Shown here: positions 1 to 10,814 of the stretch, in pieces
Layout: the number at the start of each line of letters is the position of its first letter
Numbering within the stretch: the first letter of the stretch is position 1
Origin: Flaveria trinervia
Lineage: Eukaryota > Streptophyta > Magnoliopsida > Asterales > Asteraceae
DNA: 64,000 nt
Reading direction: 5' to 3'
Assembly: GCA_025506515.1 (NCBI GenBank)
Contig: CM046457.1
Span: forward strand, 39,132,231 to 39,196,230
Program-made: the position numbers and the translations under genes
Notes under the pieces: model-generated
Databases searched by the model: none
What the model saw: the letters and a program-made list of their open reading frames with translations, nothing else
Told to the model about the DNA's origin: nothing

Positions 1-69
1 CAGATAATATCATTATTATCTTCCATTACGTTCATTAATCTTCGTTCATTCGTTACATCTTATGACATG

Positions 70-260
70 TACAATACCCCGAACATTGTGCACGAAGCTG
101 ACTCCAGTACCTGGGGCAAGTACATTCACCATTCATCTTTTCTTTTCATTCTGGATCAATGCCATATGCTATACCCCGAACATTGTGCACGAAGCTGGTT
201 ACTGGGCCTTAGGTCTATCATAGACCCCGAACATTATGCACGAAGCTGACTCCAGTACCT
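70..260 (-). repeat. Degenerate direct repeats inside LTR family B
   Basis: The core CCCCGAACATTGTGCACGAA recurs three times here with small changes, alternating with two different tails (GGTTACTGGGCC and GACTCCAGTACCTGGGGCAAG-like). The second LTR copy has the same repeat four times at 14378-14615. These are internal tandem duplications of the LTR. No function is visible. Confidence 0.75.
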
Positions 261-763
261 GGGGCAAGCGGCAAGGATCCCATACATATGGTCAATCACA
301 AGGATTGGACCCCAGTGTGCATCTTTCTAGGGTAGCTAACCCGCACACAGTTGAGCTAACACCCTTCATTGGGTGTGGACCTCCATACATTTGCTTATAA
401 GACTTTTTATGTTCATTCATTCGTTAATGCATGCATTCATTCATCATGTTCCCCATTCATTATCTTTCACTTTACGTTACATAATACTTTCGGTTCATTC
501 ATTAACATAACACGTAAAGCCATGGAAAGATAAACATTCATCATTATAGGAACATAACATACCAGTCATACATCATCACAGGGCATTATACATACATAAC
601 ATACATCATGCACAATCATGCAACATCATCATCATCATCATCAATAACATGCCCATCATACTATCTATGACCCCAAAAGTCAACTTATAGTCCCCCGGGG
701 ATTTCCCAAGTTAAAGCCTACTTTACACATTTTTCCCAAAAATCAGAAAAATATTCTAAGTCC

Positions 764-1155
764 TAGGCGCATGGGCACTATGCAGGCGCATGGACACTAT
801 TCAGGCGCATGGGGAACACTTAGGCGCATGGGCCATTTTCAGGCTGGGGATTCCTGGATGTCTGAACACTTTGTAAATTGCAGCCCAATCTGGGTGCATG
901 GATACTATTCAGTCGCATGAACACTTAGGCGCATGGGCCACTTGGGCGCATGGGCACTATTGGGGCACATGGCCCTACACTTGGTCATCCGACTAATATT
1001 TCTAGGCGCATGGGCCACTGTTCAGGCGCATGGGCTGAACATAAACATTTCTAAGGCAAATTTTAGGCGCATGAGCTACTGTTTAGGCGCATGACTTACA
1101 CTTAATTCTTTCTAAGGCAATTTCAGACGTATGAACACTTATCTGGGCGCATGAG
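764..1155 (-). repeat. Dispersed short-word array, core GGCGCATGGGC
   Basis: About 15 copies of a word close to AGGCGCATGGGCAC (sense strand of the LTR: GTGCCCATGCGCCT) are scattered at irregular spacing in AT-rich sequence. Variants such as GGGTGCATGG and GACGTATGA look like CG decay products. The same array is present at 15092-15348 in the second LTR copy, so it belongs to the family. Confidence 0.8.
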
Positions 1156-1784
1156 CATTCTGTAAAACATGTTTCTAGGATATTTTCCATCCTAATCATC
1201 GAACCCATCTTTTCTAAGAATAATGTGGCTATTCTAAACATGAGTATCCTATAAACCATCCATAATTAATATCCAACATACACCATACATACGGGTATTC
1301 ACACATAAACTCGTAAAAATCATTTTAATACGTTTTCAGCCCCAAAGATAGTTTAAAACATGTAAAAACCAGGGTCTAGAACTCACCTGGTGAAACTTGG
1401 GTGTTCTTCCTTTTAACCCGCTTGCAAAGAGTTCAAAAAACCTAGAAATAACATCCAAACACATACACACAAGCACAAACACAACACATAAGCACATAAT
1501 CACATAATCAGGCTAAAACCCGTCATAAACACATAAAACTATGAATTCTTACCTTGAATTCGATTTCTTCTTCTTCTTCTTCAAAACCGAGAGTTCTTCT
1601 GCTCTCTCTCTCAAGCCGAAGAAGATGATGATGTGAAATGAGGGTGGGCGGCCATGCCCACCTTTACACCAACTTTTCAAAGATTTTTGTCCTTTTTACA
1701 TTTTTAGTCCCTCCACTTGGACCTTATTGCCTTTCTTGCTTTTATTCCTCATATCTTGACTTTTAAAAATAACCGGGTGTTACA

Positions 1785-2631
1785 TATAGCAGCAGAATTA
1801 TCAACATAGATAGGAGTGTTAGAGAATTGCAAATCGTAGTCCCGCATTTGCTGTTGAATCCAAATGATCTGTGAACAGGAACTTGCAGTAACAACATATT
1901 CAGCTTCACAAGTTGACAGAGCAACCGATGTCTGCTTCTTACACTGCCAGGTGACTAATCTTCTCCCTAAAAAATGACATCCTACAGACGTTGACTTGTA
2001 GTTCATTTTGCAGCCGCCGTAATCCAAGTTACTATACGCTGTAAGCTCAAAATCATCGTCATGAGGATACCACAACCCGAGTGTTGGAGTATCCTTCAGA
2101 TAACAGAAAATCCGTTTAACTCCTATGAGATGGTTGACTTTCGGTTTCGCCTGATATCTGGAGCAGAGACACGTTGCATACATGATATCCGGACGAGAAG
2201 CTATGAGATACATAAGGTATCCAATCATTCCTCTGTACATTTTAGCATCATCCAGATCACCATTTTCGTTGGGTGCCACATCATGGTTCATGGCAAGTGA
2301 AGTTCCAGCAGCTGAAGCATTTTCCATGCCAAACCGAATGAGGATATCCCCTACATATTTAGTCCGATGCAGGAAGATTCCTTTTGGTGTCTGATCCACC
2401 TATAATCCTAGGAAGAACTTCATCTCTCCCATGGCACTCATCTTAAATTCAGCTTTAATTACTGCTTCAAATACTATACATAATTCTTTGTTTTTGGAAC
2501 CGAAGATTATGTCATCAACATAAATCTGTACTAGCAGTAAGTCACCATCTTTTTCTTTGATGAACAGTGTACAATCAATCACTCCTCTGCGAAAGCCATG
2601 TTTCACAAGATGAGTCGAGAGCTTCTCATAC
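1785..2631 (-). pseudogene. Copia-1 RT C-terminal half and RNase H
   Basis: Reading begins right of the solo LTR with EKLSTHLVKHGF, continues through the RT catalytic box YVDDIIFGS, and then meets a TAG stop at about 2400 in place of a codon between LGL and VDQTP. Downstream comes the usual RT-RNase H connection (SRPDIMYA, GVKRIFCYLK) and the RNase H residues (CEAEYV, VDNSAAI). The first RNase H aspartate motif reads SNLDYGG instead of the usual SDxDYAG, so the active site is altered. The frame ends at 1785 where family B LTR begins. This is a dead remnant. Confidence 0.85.
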
Positions 2632-3460
2632 TGTGACATCCGTCACCTTAAGGTCCGTCGAACGACATAAATAAGCATAGAAATATTTTAATTATTCTTC
2701 CTTTTCTTCATGAACTCCTGCTTTAAGGAATCATGTCTGCTTATTTTCCCTTGTGCCTGTACTTCCTCCGAGAACGTATGCTAAGCATAAACCTTTTATA
2801 AATTTCATCACCATTACCCCCAATATATCATTTTTAATTTCAACCATTGTCATTAATAAAACCATTTTAGACTATCAAATGCCATTAAACACGCTTTTAA
2901 CCTTAATATAACGAACATTTTAAGATCGTAATCAACCGAAACAAATTTTTGGGAAACTCGAGGGTTAAGTGCAGGGACTAAACTTGTAATTTTGCAAACT
3001 TGGACTGGGTATATAAACCCCATTCCCAGCCATTTATCCTCATCCTCATCTTCTTCAACTTCAACATCTTCTCCACTTTCTCTCTCGATCTAGCACCTAA
3101 AACCATCACGTTTGTTGCGTTTTCACTGCCAAATCCTGGGTATCATCGTGTATACTCATTCCTAGCAGGTAGACAACCTTGTTCAACCCGTTTTTGGCTT
3201 GGTTTTACTGCTGTGTTTTCTAGGGTTTTGGGTGCTCGGGTTCATCCGAGCACATGAGGTCGTGTGGGTGCGTGTGAGGTCTTTCTGCTTGTGTTTCATG
3301 AGGTCGTGTGGGTCCGAGCACACAAGTCCCCTTGTTGTCGGGTGTTGTCATGACACGCTTGTCATCATTATTATTATTGCATCTCTATTGCTTACCATGT
3401 GTTATGACGATTCCCGTCTCGTTACGCCCCCGTTTTTCCGCTCTTAGCGTGGGTGTGACA
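2632..3460 (+). mobile_element. Solo Gypsy-type LTR, family C, internally deleted
   Basis: The element starts TGTGACATCC and ends GGGTGTGACA. It is flanked by the 5-bp duplication CATAC (2627-2631 and 3461-3465). Removing it and one CATAC rejoins the Copia-1 RT across the RAWY/EKL codons, so the boundaries are exact. A TATA box (GGGTATATAAACCCC, about 3006-3020) lies mid-element, giving the plus orientation. A much longer minus-strand copy at 46574-49146 matches both halves, so about 1.7 kb is missing here between roughly 3320 and 3330. Small open frames inside are LTR leader sequence. Confidence 0.9.
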
Positions 3461-3465
3461 CATAC

Positions 3466-4043
3466 CATGCTCTTGGGGCATGGTGGAGCCTGTAGAGAGC
3501 CTTATCCAGCTTGTAAACTCGGTCCCAATGATACAGATCCTCAAATCCTTTAGGTTGACTAACATACACTGTATCATGAATTTCCCCATGAAGGAATTCA
3601 CTCTTGACATCTAGTTGATAAACTTTGATCTTCATGTAAAATGCATAGGCTAGGAAGATACGGATTGCTTCCATTCTCACCACAGGTGCAAACACTTCAT
3701 TGTAATCAATGCCTTCGAATTTTAGAAATCCTTGAACTACAAGTCGAGCCTTGTTTCTGATTGTGACCCCTTGGTCATCTTTCTTGCATTTCAAGACCCA
3801 TTTAGTGCTAATGACCTTAGCACCTTTTGGTTTATCCACTAGTGTCCATACTCCTAACTTCTTGAATTGAAGAAGTTTTTCTTGCATGGCACTTACCCAT
3901 GCCTTATCGTTTAAGGCTTTACTTACATATTTTGGCTCAAATTGAGACACAAAACATCGATAAGCACCGTCATGAAGATAGCCTTTTTCCATGACTAAAG
4001 CATAATCGGCTGAGTATAGTTGATTTCTTGTATGTACTCCCAA
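3466..4043 (-). pseudogene. Copia-1 RT N-terminal half
   Basis: The translation shows the start of a Copia RT: AMQEKLLQFKKLGVWTLV, GTKW-type ISTKWVLKCKKD, NKARLVVQGF, the FAPVVRMEAIRIFLAYA block, QLDVKSEFLHGEI and LYRLHHAPRAWY. The frame is open until it runs into the inserted LTR after RAWY. The HGEI/HAPRAWY blocks carry changes from the usual YGxI/KQAPRAWY. Residues upstream of 4043 are the connection from integrase, partly out of frame. Confidence 0.85.
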
Positions 4044-4202
4044 TTGTACATCCCCTATGACGTTGTCCTGAGGATGATATACATTAAGTCGAGATCCGGG
4101 AGTGATGGGAACGACTAATTCCTCATCAAAATTTTGAATTCCTAGTTCAGTATCTGCAGCCGTTGGAGTGTGAGGTTTCGAAGTGTCAGAGGCATCAACA
4201 TC

Positions 4203-4388
4203 TTATGCTTGTGTACTTCCAGTAGCAGAAACCTGTTCCTCCTGATCCACCTGATCATTCTCCATTTCTTCATCGTCAGAGGAAGAGTCACTTACCTCCA
4301 GTGCTCCCCTTGAATGACTTGAAGACTCACCTTGTGAACCTGATATTGTCGAGTCTAGTGACGGTGTGTTTAAGACATCGTACATCAT
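4203..4388 (-). pseudogene. Copia-1 integrase-RT linker, acidic and Ser-rich
   Basis: A 61-codon open stretch rich in Ser, Glu and Asp (SSSDDEEMENDQVDQEEQ) lies between the integrase and RT remnants. This position and composition are normal for the variable linker of Copia polyproteins. No domain is recognised. The surrounding 4044-4202 and 4389-4667 are decayed polyprotein without usable frame. Confidence 0.6.
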
Positions 4389-4667
4389 TTTGGTTGATAA
4401 GTCATCATCAGGATGGGAGAGAAGGATGTTGAAGACTTAAAGAATCCATCATAATCGAAGAAGAATATGGGTCCTTTTCCAACAGGAGGGTGGTGTATCT
4501 CTGAACGTCAACGTTGCACCACACTTCTACTTGACCCATTGAGTTGTTATAAACTCTCTTATTCGGTATGTTGTATCCTAAAGTTCCTTCTTTAGCCTTT
4601 TCACTAAACTTCCCTGACTAATTTTTCTTCAGCAGCGTACATGGTGTGCCAAATGGTTCGAGGTACT

Positions 4668-5260
4668 CTAGATTAGGTTTACGTCGTTGGAGCAACTCGC
4701 CACCAGGACTCGATTTAGGGTGTAACATATATTGGAAACTGCCTCATTCCAAAATTGGATGGGCAGTTTCAAGCCTGCTAGCATCGTTCGTGATGTCTCT
4801 ATCAAGCTCCTGTTCTTCCGTTCAGCAACCCCGTTCATTTGTGGAGTGTAGCAAAATGTGAACTGATGTACAATTCCTTTCTCTTTGCAAAATACCTCCA
4901 TCCACTGGTTCTTGAATTCCTTTCCGTTGTCTGAGCGAATCTGTTGCACTTTCAGCTTGTAGAGAGATTCCAATGTGGTCACCAGTTGTTTGAACTATTC
5001 AAACGTTTCTGATTTGGATTTCAGAAACATTACCCAAGAGAATCTGGAGTAGTCATCAGTGACTACGTAATAGTTAGATCACCAGCGATGCTCTTGGTGC
5101 TCACGGGACCAAACAGATCCATGTGTAGAAGTTCGAGAGGCAATTCAATAGAATTTACTTTCTTTGCCTTATGAGACTTCTTGGTCTGTTTGCCTTTCTT
5201 ACACGCTACACAAAAATCCAGAAGTTGAAAATTCTTAACATTAACTCCATTTACTAATCA
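4668..5260 (-). pseudogene. Copia-1 integrase
   Basis: The integrase is in pieces. Near 5220-5180 the zinc-finger end CVACKKGKQTKK is followed by ELLHMDLFGP (first catalytic Asp) around 5120. From 4982 an open stretch holds IRSDNGKEFKN (second Asp) and TPQMNGVAERKNRSLIE (catalytic Glu), then the AVSNICYTLNRV block. Stops and frame changes separate these parts between 4980 and 5110. The product would be the strand-transfer enzyme of the element; it cannot be made from this copy. Confidence 0.8.
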
Positions 5261-5383
5261 TTCTAAATCAGATTATTCATCTTTTTGGATTTATGTGTCC
5301 CATTCTCCTATGCCAGGAGATCGAGTCCCTCTCAGTTGCCTTTGACAAGAAGCATTGAACAGATGATCGGTTGTGGAGACCTT

Positions 5384-5764
5384 TTATAGATCCAAGACAT
5401 ATAAGTCATTATATCTTGAAGCTAACATTAGGATTTGGTCCTCTGGGATAATGTAATCCTTCTTCAACACATAGCACTTCTTGTTGTCAAAAACAACCTT
5501 GAATCCTTTGTCACAGATCTGGGATATAGAAAGCAAGTTATTTTGTAGTTGTTGAACGTAGTTGACCTTATCAAACTTGACTTTCTGGTTTCCCACTTCG
5601 CCTTGAGCGGTGATGTATCCTCCTTTATTTCCAGCATATGAGACATGTCCCCCTTTAATTTTTTTGACATTTGAAAGAAGAGACAGGTTCCCGGTCATGT
5701 GCCTAGACGCCCCACTATCAACAATCCAGGTGTTTGTGATAGCACTGTAATGGACACCCTGCAC
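5384..5764 (-). pseudogene. Copia-1 aspartic protease and GAG-pre-integrase start
   Basis: The 126-codon open stretch starts with TNTWIVDSGASRHMTG, the DSGAS active site of Copia proteases, followed by the GxGxV-like AQGEVGNQKVKF region and LLSISQICDKG. It ends in the segment preceding the HxxxH zinc finger of integrase. The active site looks intact, but the upstream and downstream frames are broken. Confidence 0.85.
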
Positions 5765-5929
5765 ATTCAGAGAATTATTAGTTTAGGTTTGGGACCCAAG
5801 CCTTAACTGGCTTGGGTGACCCAGAGGAATCACATATCATGAAATCAACCCACTATCCATTAAGGGTGAGGGCATATCAATCTTCTTATTGTTCCCATTA
5901 TCAGACACTAGACTAGACTTTTCTTTCCA

Positions 5930-6640
5930 TAACCCAGTTGTGTAAGTCTTGTTTGTGATAAACATGACTGGCTTACGGTTTGAACTTTAGGTTCATTACT
6001 TCTTTTTGGTGGAGTAATAGAACTCCTTTTTGAAGAAATTTGTTTAGTATCATAAAGTTAAACTTTCTTTCTTGGTGTCTGATAATAAGGACAATGAGAA
6101 GCGATGTGTCCTCACTTTCCATAATTGTAGCATGATCTACCTTCTGCATATTGGAAAAATTATCTCTGTGGGGAAGTTTGTGATACAGGTGTGACTTTAG
6201 TCTGGTTGGGATTGGACACTTCTTGTTTAGATGTTTTTGCTTCTTTAACAAAATTCATTGTGTGAACGTTTTTAACATCTTTAGTTTTTTGTTTATTTCG
6301 ATTGTGACGTGGAGCACGTGGTTGGTTAACTGGTTTGGTCGTATGGGTTCAGAAATAGACATGTTTGAACCTGACTTTACATTAACTTTTTCAGATTGTT
6401 CATCGAAATTCACAATAGGCATTTTACCTTTTGATTTCAAAGTAGCCTCCTTTTGTTTAGTGATAGATTCCACGGGTTTACTTGTGGAATTTGGATTACT
6501 AACTAGAGGAGTGGACACCACATGATCCTTAATTGGATTGTTATTTACTGGTCTACATTTAGCATTTAACAAGATCTCATGTGGTGGTGGAACCACTTTG
6601 TAACCCAACCCCTCCCCGTTATTTCGTTCTTTCACTAAGT
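5930..6640 (-). pseudogene. Copia-1 gag C-terminal region with second zinc-knuckle remnant
   Basis: From 6635 a 126-codon stretch shows a lysine/serine-rich gag tail (GYKVVPPPHE, KPVESITKQKE). After a stop, around 6135-6090, comes CYNYGK-stop-GHIASHC, a CCHC knuckle with a Cys to Tyr change and an in-frame stop, followed by YYQTPRKK. Two knuckles in one long gag fits a Sirevirus-like gag. Region 5765-5930 is decayed linker. Confidence 0.7.
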
Positions 6641-6817
6641 GTTGAACTATGTTAGAAGAATTGGTCCAATTATGCAGTTTTTGTTTTAATGAGTTGACTT
6701 CGACTTCTAAAACTGTCTTTTCTTTCTTAGTTTCTTTAAGGAGTTTAAGTAGAACTTTATGTCATTGGCTTGATTAAAAGAAACAACCTCAGTTTCCCTT
6801 AGTTGTTTATTTAAAAG

Positions 6818-7816
6818 TTATATTTTCTCTTTATAACTATGCTCATTTTGTTTTAAAATCCGATTAGCTTCTGTGCATAGTTGTAAGTCATTTACTAAGC
6901 TATCATTATGGTCTAATAACCTAGAAAAGTTTAAATCTATGCTTTCTTTAAATTTGTTACATTCATTACAAGCATGATTTTCAAAGAGTTGGTCTTTGGT
7001 ACTTACCTGTGAAGATTCGGTTGAATCTGCCATCAATGCAAAGTTTGACTCTTCAGATGCTGGAGATTCTGAACATGTCGTTCTGAGATCTTCTTCAATT
7101 AGGTGATTGACCACATTCGCAATATCTTTATTATCTGATATCACTAGTTCAACTGCGATTTCACCTTCACTTGCAGTGTCATCATCCAAACCCTCGACAT
7201 TGGCAATGTTCGATTCACTTAGAGACACAAAACTGAAGGTCCAATACCGTCCTTCGTCACCTTGAGCAGTCAAGGCCTTTGTCTCTTTGCTTGACGAGGT
7301 AGATCCACTCGTCGGTTTGTCTTGACGGTTAAAATATGAGAATGGATTCCCATTACCTGTCTTCTTGGGCTTTACACATTCACATTTGAAATGCCCCTTT
7401 TCTCCACAGTTAAAGCAGGTAACTTTGGTTTTGTCGAAACCAAAGGTAGTATCTTTTGTGGCTATCAAGTTCTGTCTAGTCTTCTTCACAAACTTTTTCG
7501 CTCTCCTGACAGCACTTGCCAAAGCCCATATTATATCCATTCTTTCTAGTTCATTCTCGTCCACCTGGTCGTAATCTTCATCCGCCATATGGCAATTTTC
7601 GATCTTTCCTACAACTAGACCATCATAAGAATGAACAACCACTGCTAGAAGGTCCATATGCTCCTTTGCAACCTCCATAGTAATATTTCCAAGATTTTCG
7701 GTCTTCAACTTAGTAGCATTTGCTTCAGGTGTGATATATTGGGTACTCAATGACCCTATCATTTCAGATCTTGAAGCTGTAGTCTGAGAAGGAGCGGTTG
7801 AACTAGATACAAACAT
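6818..7816 (-). pseudogene. Copia-1 gag middle part with zinc knuckle and coiled tail
   Basis: The 332-codon open stretch begins with gag linker, then an acidic DEDYDQVDENELERMDIIWA block and a complete knuckle CFNCGEKGHFKCEC (CX2CX4HX4C). Next is FALMADSTESS, and then a heptad-like Cys/Leu-rich segment (CNECNKFKESIDLNFSRLL) typical of large Copia gags. It is the longest uninterrupted frame of Copia-1. It would bind element RNA in virus-like particles. Stops on either side disconnect it from the N-terminal domain and the protease. Confidence 0.85.
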
Positions 7817-7849
7817 TGTTTGAAGAGGTGCTCCTGAACTGGTTGGAGT

Positions 7850-8600
7850 GGAAGAGGAGTAATAAAGTGAAGGATTCTGGTCATAGCATCCTTTCTATGG
7901 CTTGTACTTCATCCTCAGTTCCTCCTCCCTCAATTTCAGGATGAAGTTGTTTATGTCTAATTTTGCCAGTATATTGTTCTGTCTCAAGTTAGACACAAAC
8001 GAATCTCACTTCTCTGGCAAACCATCGACAAAGCTTGACACTTTGTCTTCCATTGACATTATGACCCCATGAGTGTCCAGTTCACTCATTAGATGGTGGA
8101 ACCTGTCTATGACATCATCCAAGCTTTCTTTTCCCATCAAAGAGAAGTTATCAAACTCCTTTTTCAGAGCCTTTGCCTTTAGAGCTTTCAACGTTGCATT
8201 CCCGTCGTATTGTTTCTCCAAAGCTTCCTGTAACTTCTCTTCCTATTTGTTCTCAAAAAACTGATGGAATATGTCTTTTGGTATTGATTGAGTCAACAGG
8301 GCATACGCCATCTTTTTAGCATTGTACTTTGCCTTCTGGCTATCAGTCATACCTCCCAAGGTTAATTTAACACCATCCGCACCAACCGACATACTATAAC
8401 CTGTCTCAATAGATTCCCAAAGGTTGGGATCAACTCCATTAAGATAGATCTCGAATTGTTGCTTCCATTGTGGATAATCATCTAATGTTATAAGTTAAGG
8501 TGGTTTATTATGATTCCCAATCTCATTTTCCGAAAGCAAAAGGTTCTGGATCCGTGAGTCTCTACCGGCAGTAAACGCAGAGAACTGATCTTCCATTTCT
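7850..8600 (-). pseudogene. Copia-1 gag N-terminal (UBN2-type) domain
   Basis: The translation starts near 8597 with MEDQFSAF and shows DDYPQWKQQFEIYLNG, ESIETG, AKKMAYALLTQSIP and EKLQEALEKQYDGNATLKALKAKAL, followed by ESLDDVIDRFHHLMSEL. This is the fold of plant Copia gag (UBN2 family). At least three stops interrupt it (around 8495, 8245 and 8008). The start is chosen because leader repeats precede it. Confidence 0.8.
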
Positions 8601-8639
8601 TTAAACTTTGAACTTTAGAACTCAACTGATTCACTTGTG

Positions 8640-8910
8640 TGAATGGACATATGCGAATGAGTCACTCGTGCGATTGGACAAAAATGCGGATGACTAATGT
8701 GGATGACTCAGTCGTACGTATGAAGGGTGCGAATGAATTTAATCGTGCGATTGGATTCAATCGTACGCATGGAGCGTGCGATTGAAGACAAATGAATGAA
8801 GATGTTCAGTCGTACGAATGGATGAGCGACTGAGTTCAATCGTGCGAATGGGAGGTGCGATTGAGTTTAGTCGTGCGATTGAGCCAATCGTGCGACTGAA
8901 GGCTGTTGTT
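8640..8910 (-). repeat. Short-word array TCGTGCGA/TCGTACGA in Copia-1 leader
   Basis: Between PBS and gag start, words such as TCGTGCGATTGA, TCGTACGAATG and GTGCGAATG recur about ten times or more at irregular spacing. The same words fill 9433-9612 in the U3 of the same element and 47936-48378 in a Gypsy LTR. The core is palindromic or nearly so (TCGTACGA). Confidence 0.8.
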
Positions 8911-9111
8911 TTTGCAAAATCGAAGGTTTTTGACACTTTGACGCAAAAACACGATTTTTCAAGAACTCTAATCTGTCGTATGCCGGAAAACGTAAACTCT
9001 TAGACCTGGAGACGTCGAAAACACTGTTTTACTCAAAAAAGGCGACTCTTTTGAATGAAAAACGTGATTTTTGCACCGAAACTAATCGAATCACATGCAA
9101 AATCAAGAGTC

Positions 9112-9128
9112 AAAGCTCTCATACCACT
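9112..9128 (-). other. Primer-binding site of Copia-1
   Basis: Minus-strand sequence AGTGGTATGAGAGC directly follows the LTR end CCTAACA. It matches the 3' end complement of initiator tRNA-Met (TGGTATCAGAGC) with one mismatch, as in most plant Copia elements. Confidence 0.75.
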
Positions 9129-9700
9129 TGTTAGGACCGTGTACGTACGGAGTACTAATTGATAATGCGTGAAACCAGATCAAATAGTGCGGAATCCTAT
9201 TTAATTGGTGATCCAATCAGTGAGAACGTAGTTCAGAACAATCTAACGATTAAAGAAACGTTAAGAATGATTAGAACAAGATCAACTGCGAACTATGAAG
9301 TTGGAACCGGCTTTCTGGAGTCTCTGGACGGTTAGGGTATGAACATGAGTCAAAATTCTTGAAGTGTTATGTTTTTCCACGAATTAGGTGGTATTTATAG
9401 GTTAGGTTTGTCAATCATACAACTGAACCATTAGCATGGTTTAGTCGTGCGACTGAATCATGCGATTGATCCATACGCATGATTGAAGATTCAGTCATGC
9501 GACTGAGCCAATCTTATGTCTCAATTGTGCGACTGATCTAGTCTCCTGGTTCAGTCGTGCGACTGGTCCATTAGCATGAAGCATTCATGCGTATGGTCCA
9601 TTAGCATGGTCCATTCGCATAAAGACTTCATACCATTAAGTTTGAACACGTTTCTCAATCATTATTAACTAAGAACTATGTAAAATAACCTCAAAGCTAT
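9129..9700 (-). mobile_element. Copia-1 5' LTR (outer end approximate)
   Basis: The inner end is TGTTAGGACC on the plus strand (CCTAACA in sense), next to the PBS. A TATA box reading CCTATAAATACC in sense lies at about 9387-9400. U3 carries the short-word array at 9433-9612. The outer boundary could not be placed because no second LTR copy is present; the AT-rich stretch 9620-9850 could be LTR or flank. Confidence 0.65.
9433..9612 (-). repeat. Short-word array TCGTGCGACTGA in Copia-1 U3
   Basis: About ten degenerate copies of GTCGTGCGACTGA or CATTAGCATGGTCCATTCGCAT-like words lie upstream of the TATA box of the Copia-1 LTR. They match the leader array at 8640-8910. Confidence 0.75.
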
Positions 9701-9854
9701 ATAGTTAGTTCAATATGCTTTATTACACAATAACCAATAAAACATTAAACATTATAAGCATCAATCACATATTGTATTTCATTCAACTCATTCATTACAT
9801 ATATGTAAGACATGACAGACATTTTACATTAAGCTCCTAAACTAAGTACATATG

Positions 9855-10100
9855 TATCAATAATTGACCTCATGAACCTTCAGCTGTCGGGATGCATAGG
9901 CTATATCCTTTCCACTTTTCATCAACACACACCCTAACCCCAAGTAGGAAGCATCTGAATAAACCACCAAATCTTCGCTTCCATCGGGTAACAACAAGAC
10001 AGAAGCTTGAGTCAACCTCGCCTTTAACCCTCAAAAGCCTTCTTCTTGATCTTGACCACATACAAACTTCGCATCCTCACGGGTCAACTTAGTCAATAAA
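9855..10100 (-). pseudogene. Gypsy-A RNase H remnant
   Basis: The minus-strand translation reads FVCGQDQEEGF, ARLTQASVLLLPDGSEDLVVYSDASYLGLGCVLMKSGKDIAYASRQLK, then HEVNY and a stop, in pieces with one internal stop. This is the Gypsy RT-RNase H connection with the first RNase H Asp (YSDAS). It is joined almost directly to the RT start at about 10095, so most of the RT palm has been deleted. Confidence 0.8.
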
Positions 10101-10814
10101 CATCCTCATACTCCCGTCCTTCTTATTCCCAGACAAGACTAAAGCACCTCAAGGATAGTTACATGGTCAAATGAACCGCTTATCGAGCAACTCTTGCAGT
10201 TGTTCCATCAATTCCTTCATCTCAGAGGGGGCTAAACGATATGGCGCCTTAGCAATAGGTTTGGCACCGAGTATCGTATCTATCTGGAACTCGATTTCAT
10301 GATTCGGTGTTATACCTAGTGAATCTTCTGGGAACACATCAGGGAAGTCACACATAACCGGTACATTAGATAATTGTCGTGTTGGCATATCCACATCCTT
10401 CACGTAGGCCAAGTAGGCACTACATCCATGCCCCATGCACCTTCCTGCCACCGCCATCAATATCACTTTCGGGATCATCGTGACTCGATCACCGTAAACC
10501 GTCACCGAACTCCCGTCAAGCGCTGGCAGTCTAATCATCTTCTTGCGACACACAATGTTTGCCTTGTAGTCCGCCAACCAATCCATTCCTAGGACTACAT
10601 CAAAACCGCCTAAGGTCATCACAAACGGTCTAACAGGAAACTTATGACCTTCTAATTCTATATCATAGCCTTCTATCTGCTTAGAAATCCTGGTAGCCTT
10701 ACCTATGGCAGTTTCTACATCGAAGGGCTCATCAATACTTCTACTCCTAATGGACAACTTAGCACAAAAGGCAGCAGAAATAAAACTCTTACTAGCACCG
10801 GAATCGAACAACAC
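10101..10814 (-). pseudogene. Gypsy-A protease and RT N-terminus
   Basis: The 215-codon open stretch begins with LFDSGASKSFIS, the aspartic protease active site. It continues to GGFDVVLGMDWL and the conserved DFPDVFPEDSLG and PYRLAPSEMKELMEQLQELLDKRFI, the standard entry to a Gypsy RT. A stop follows after RFI, then GALVLSGNKKDGSMRMFID continues the RT until the deletion junction near 10095. No palm catalytic box is present. Confidence 0.85.

Larger units (their letters stand above)
1..1784 (-). mobile_element. Gypsy-type LTR, family B, 5' part (runs off window)
   Basis: Read on the minus strand, this LTR begins at 1784 with TGTAACACCCGG and runs leftward out of the window. A second copy of the same family lies at 14158-15819 plus 18699-18856. 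The copies share the terminal sequence, the short-word array at 764-1155, the repeat units near 70-260 and the pyrimidine-rich stretch near 1560-1620. The right edge abuts the RNase H codons of Copia-1 directly, so the LTR inserted into that element or was joined to it later. No coding sequence is seen in it. The assignment to Gypsy rests on the length and on similarity to the LTR at 11884-14157, which has a Gypsy gag-pol next to it. Confidence 0.7.
1785..9700 (-). mobile_element. Copia-1: decayed Copia retrotransposon, interrupted
   Basis: On the minus strand the order is 5' LTR (9129 to about 9700), PBS, leader with a short-word array, gag, protease, integrase, RT and RNase H, which is the Copia order. 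The long gag with two zinc-knuckle-like motifs and a coiled tail suggests a Sirevirus/Maximus-like lineage. The reading frame is broken by many stops and shifts. A solo LTR sits in the RT at 2632-3460. The 3' end is missing because family B LTR sequence starts within the RNase H at 1784. The outer (right) end of the 5' LTR is not resolved. Confidence 0.8.

Noticed and set aside
764..1155. CRISPR-like or satellite array
   Set aside because: Repeats are 10-14 bp, spacing is irregular, and the host is a plant; it is a dispersed word array within an LTR.
3000..3257. Open frames after the TATA box of the short Gypsy LTR
   Set aside because: LTR leader; the same area in the long copy has a different, non-homologous frame.
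9620..9850. Sharp outer end for the Copia-1 LTR
   Set aside because: No second LTR copy or duplication to fix it; left approximate.
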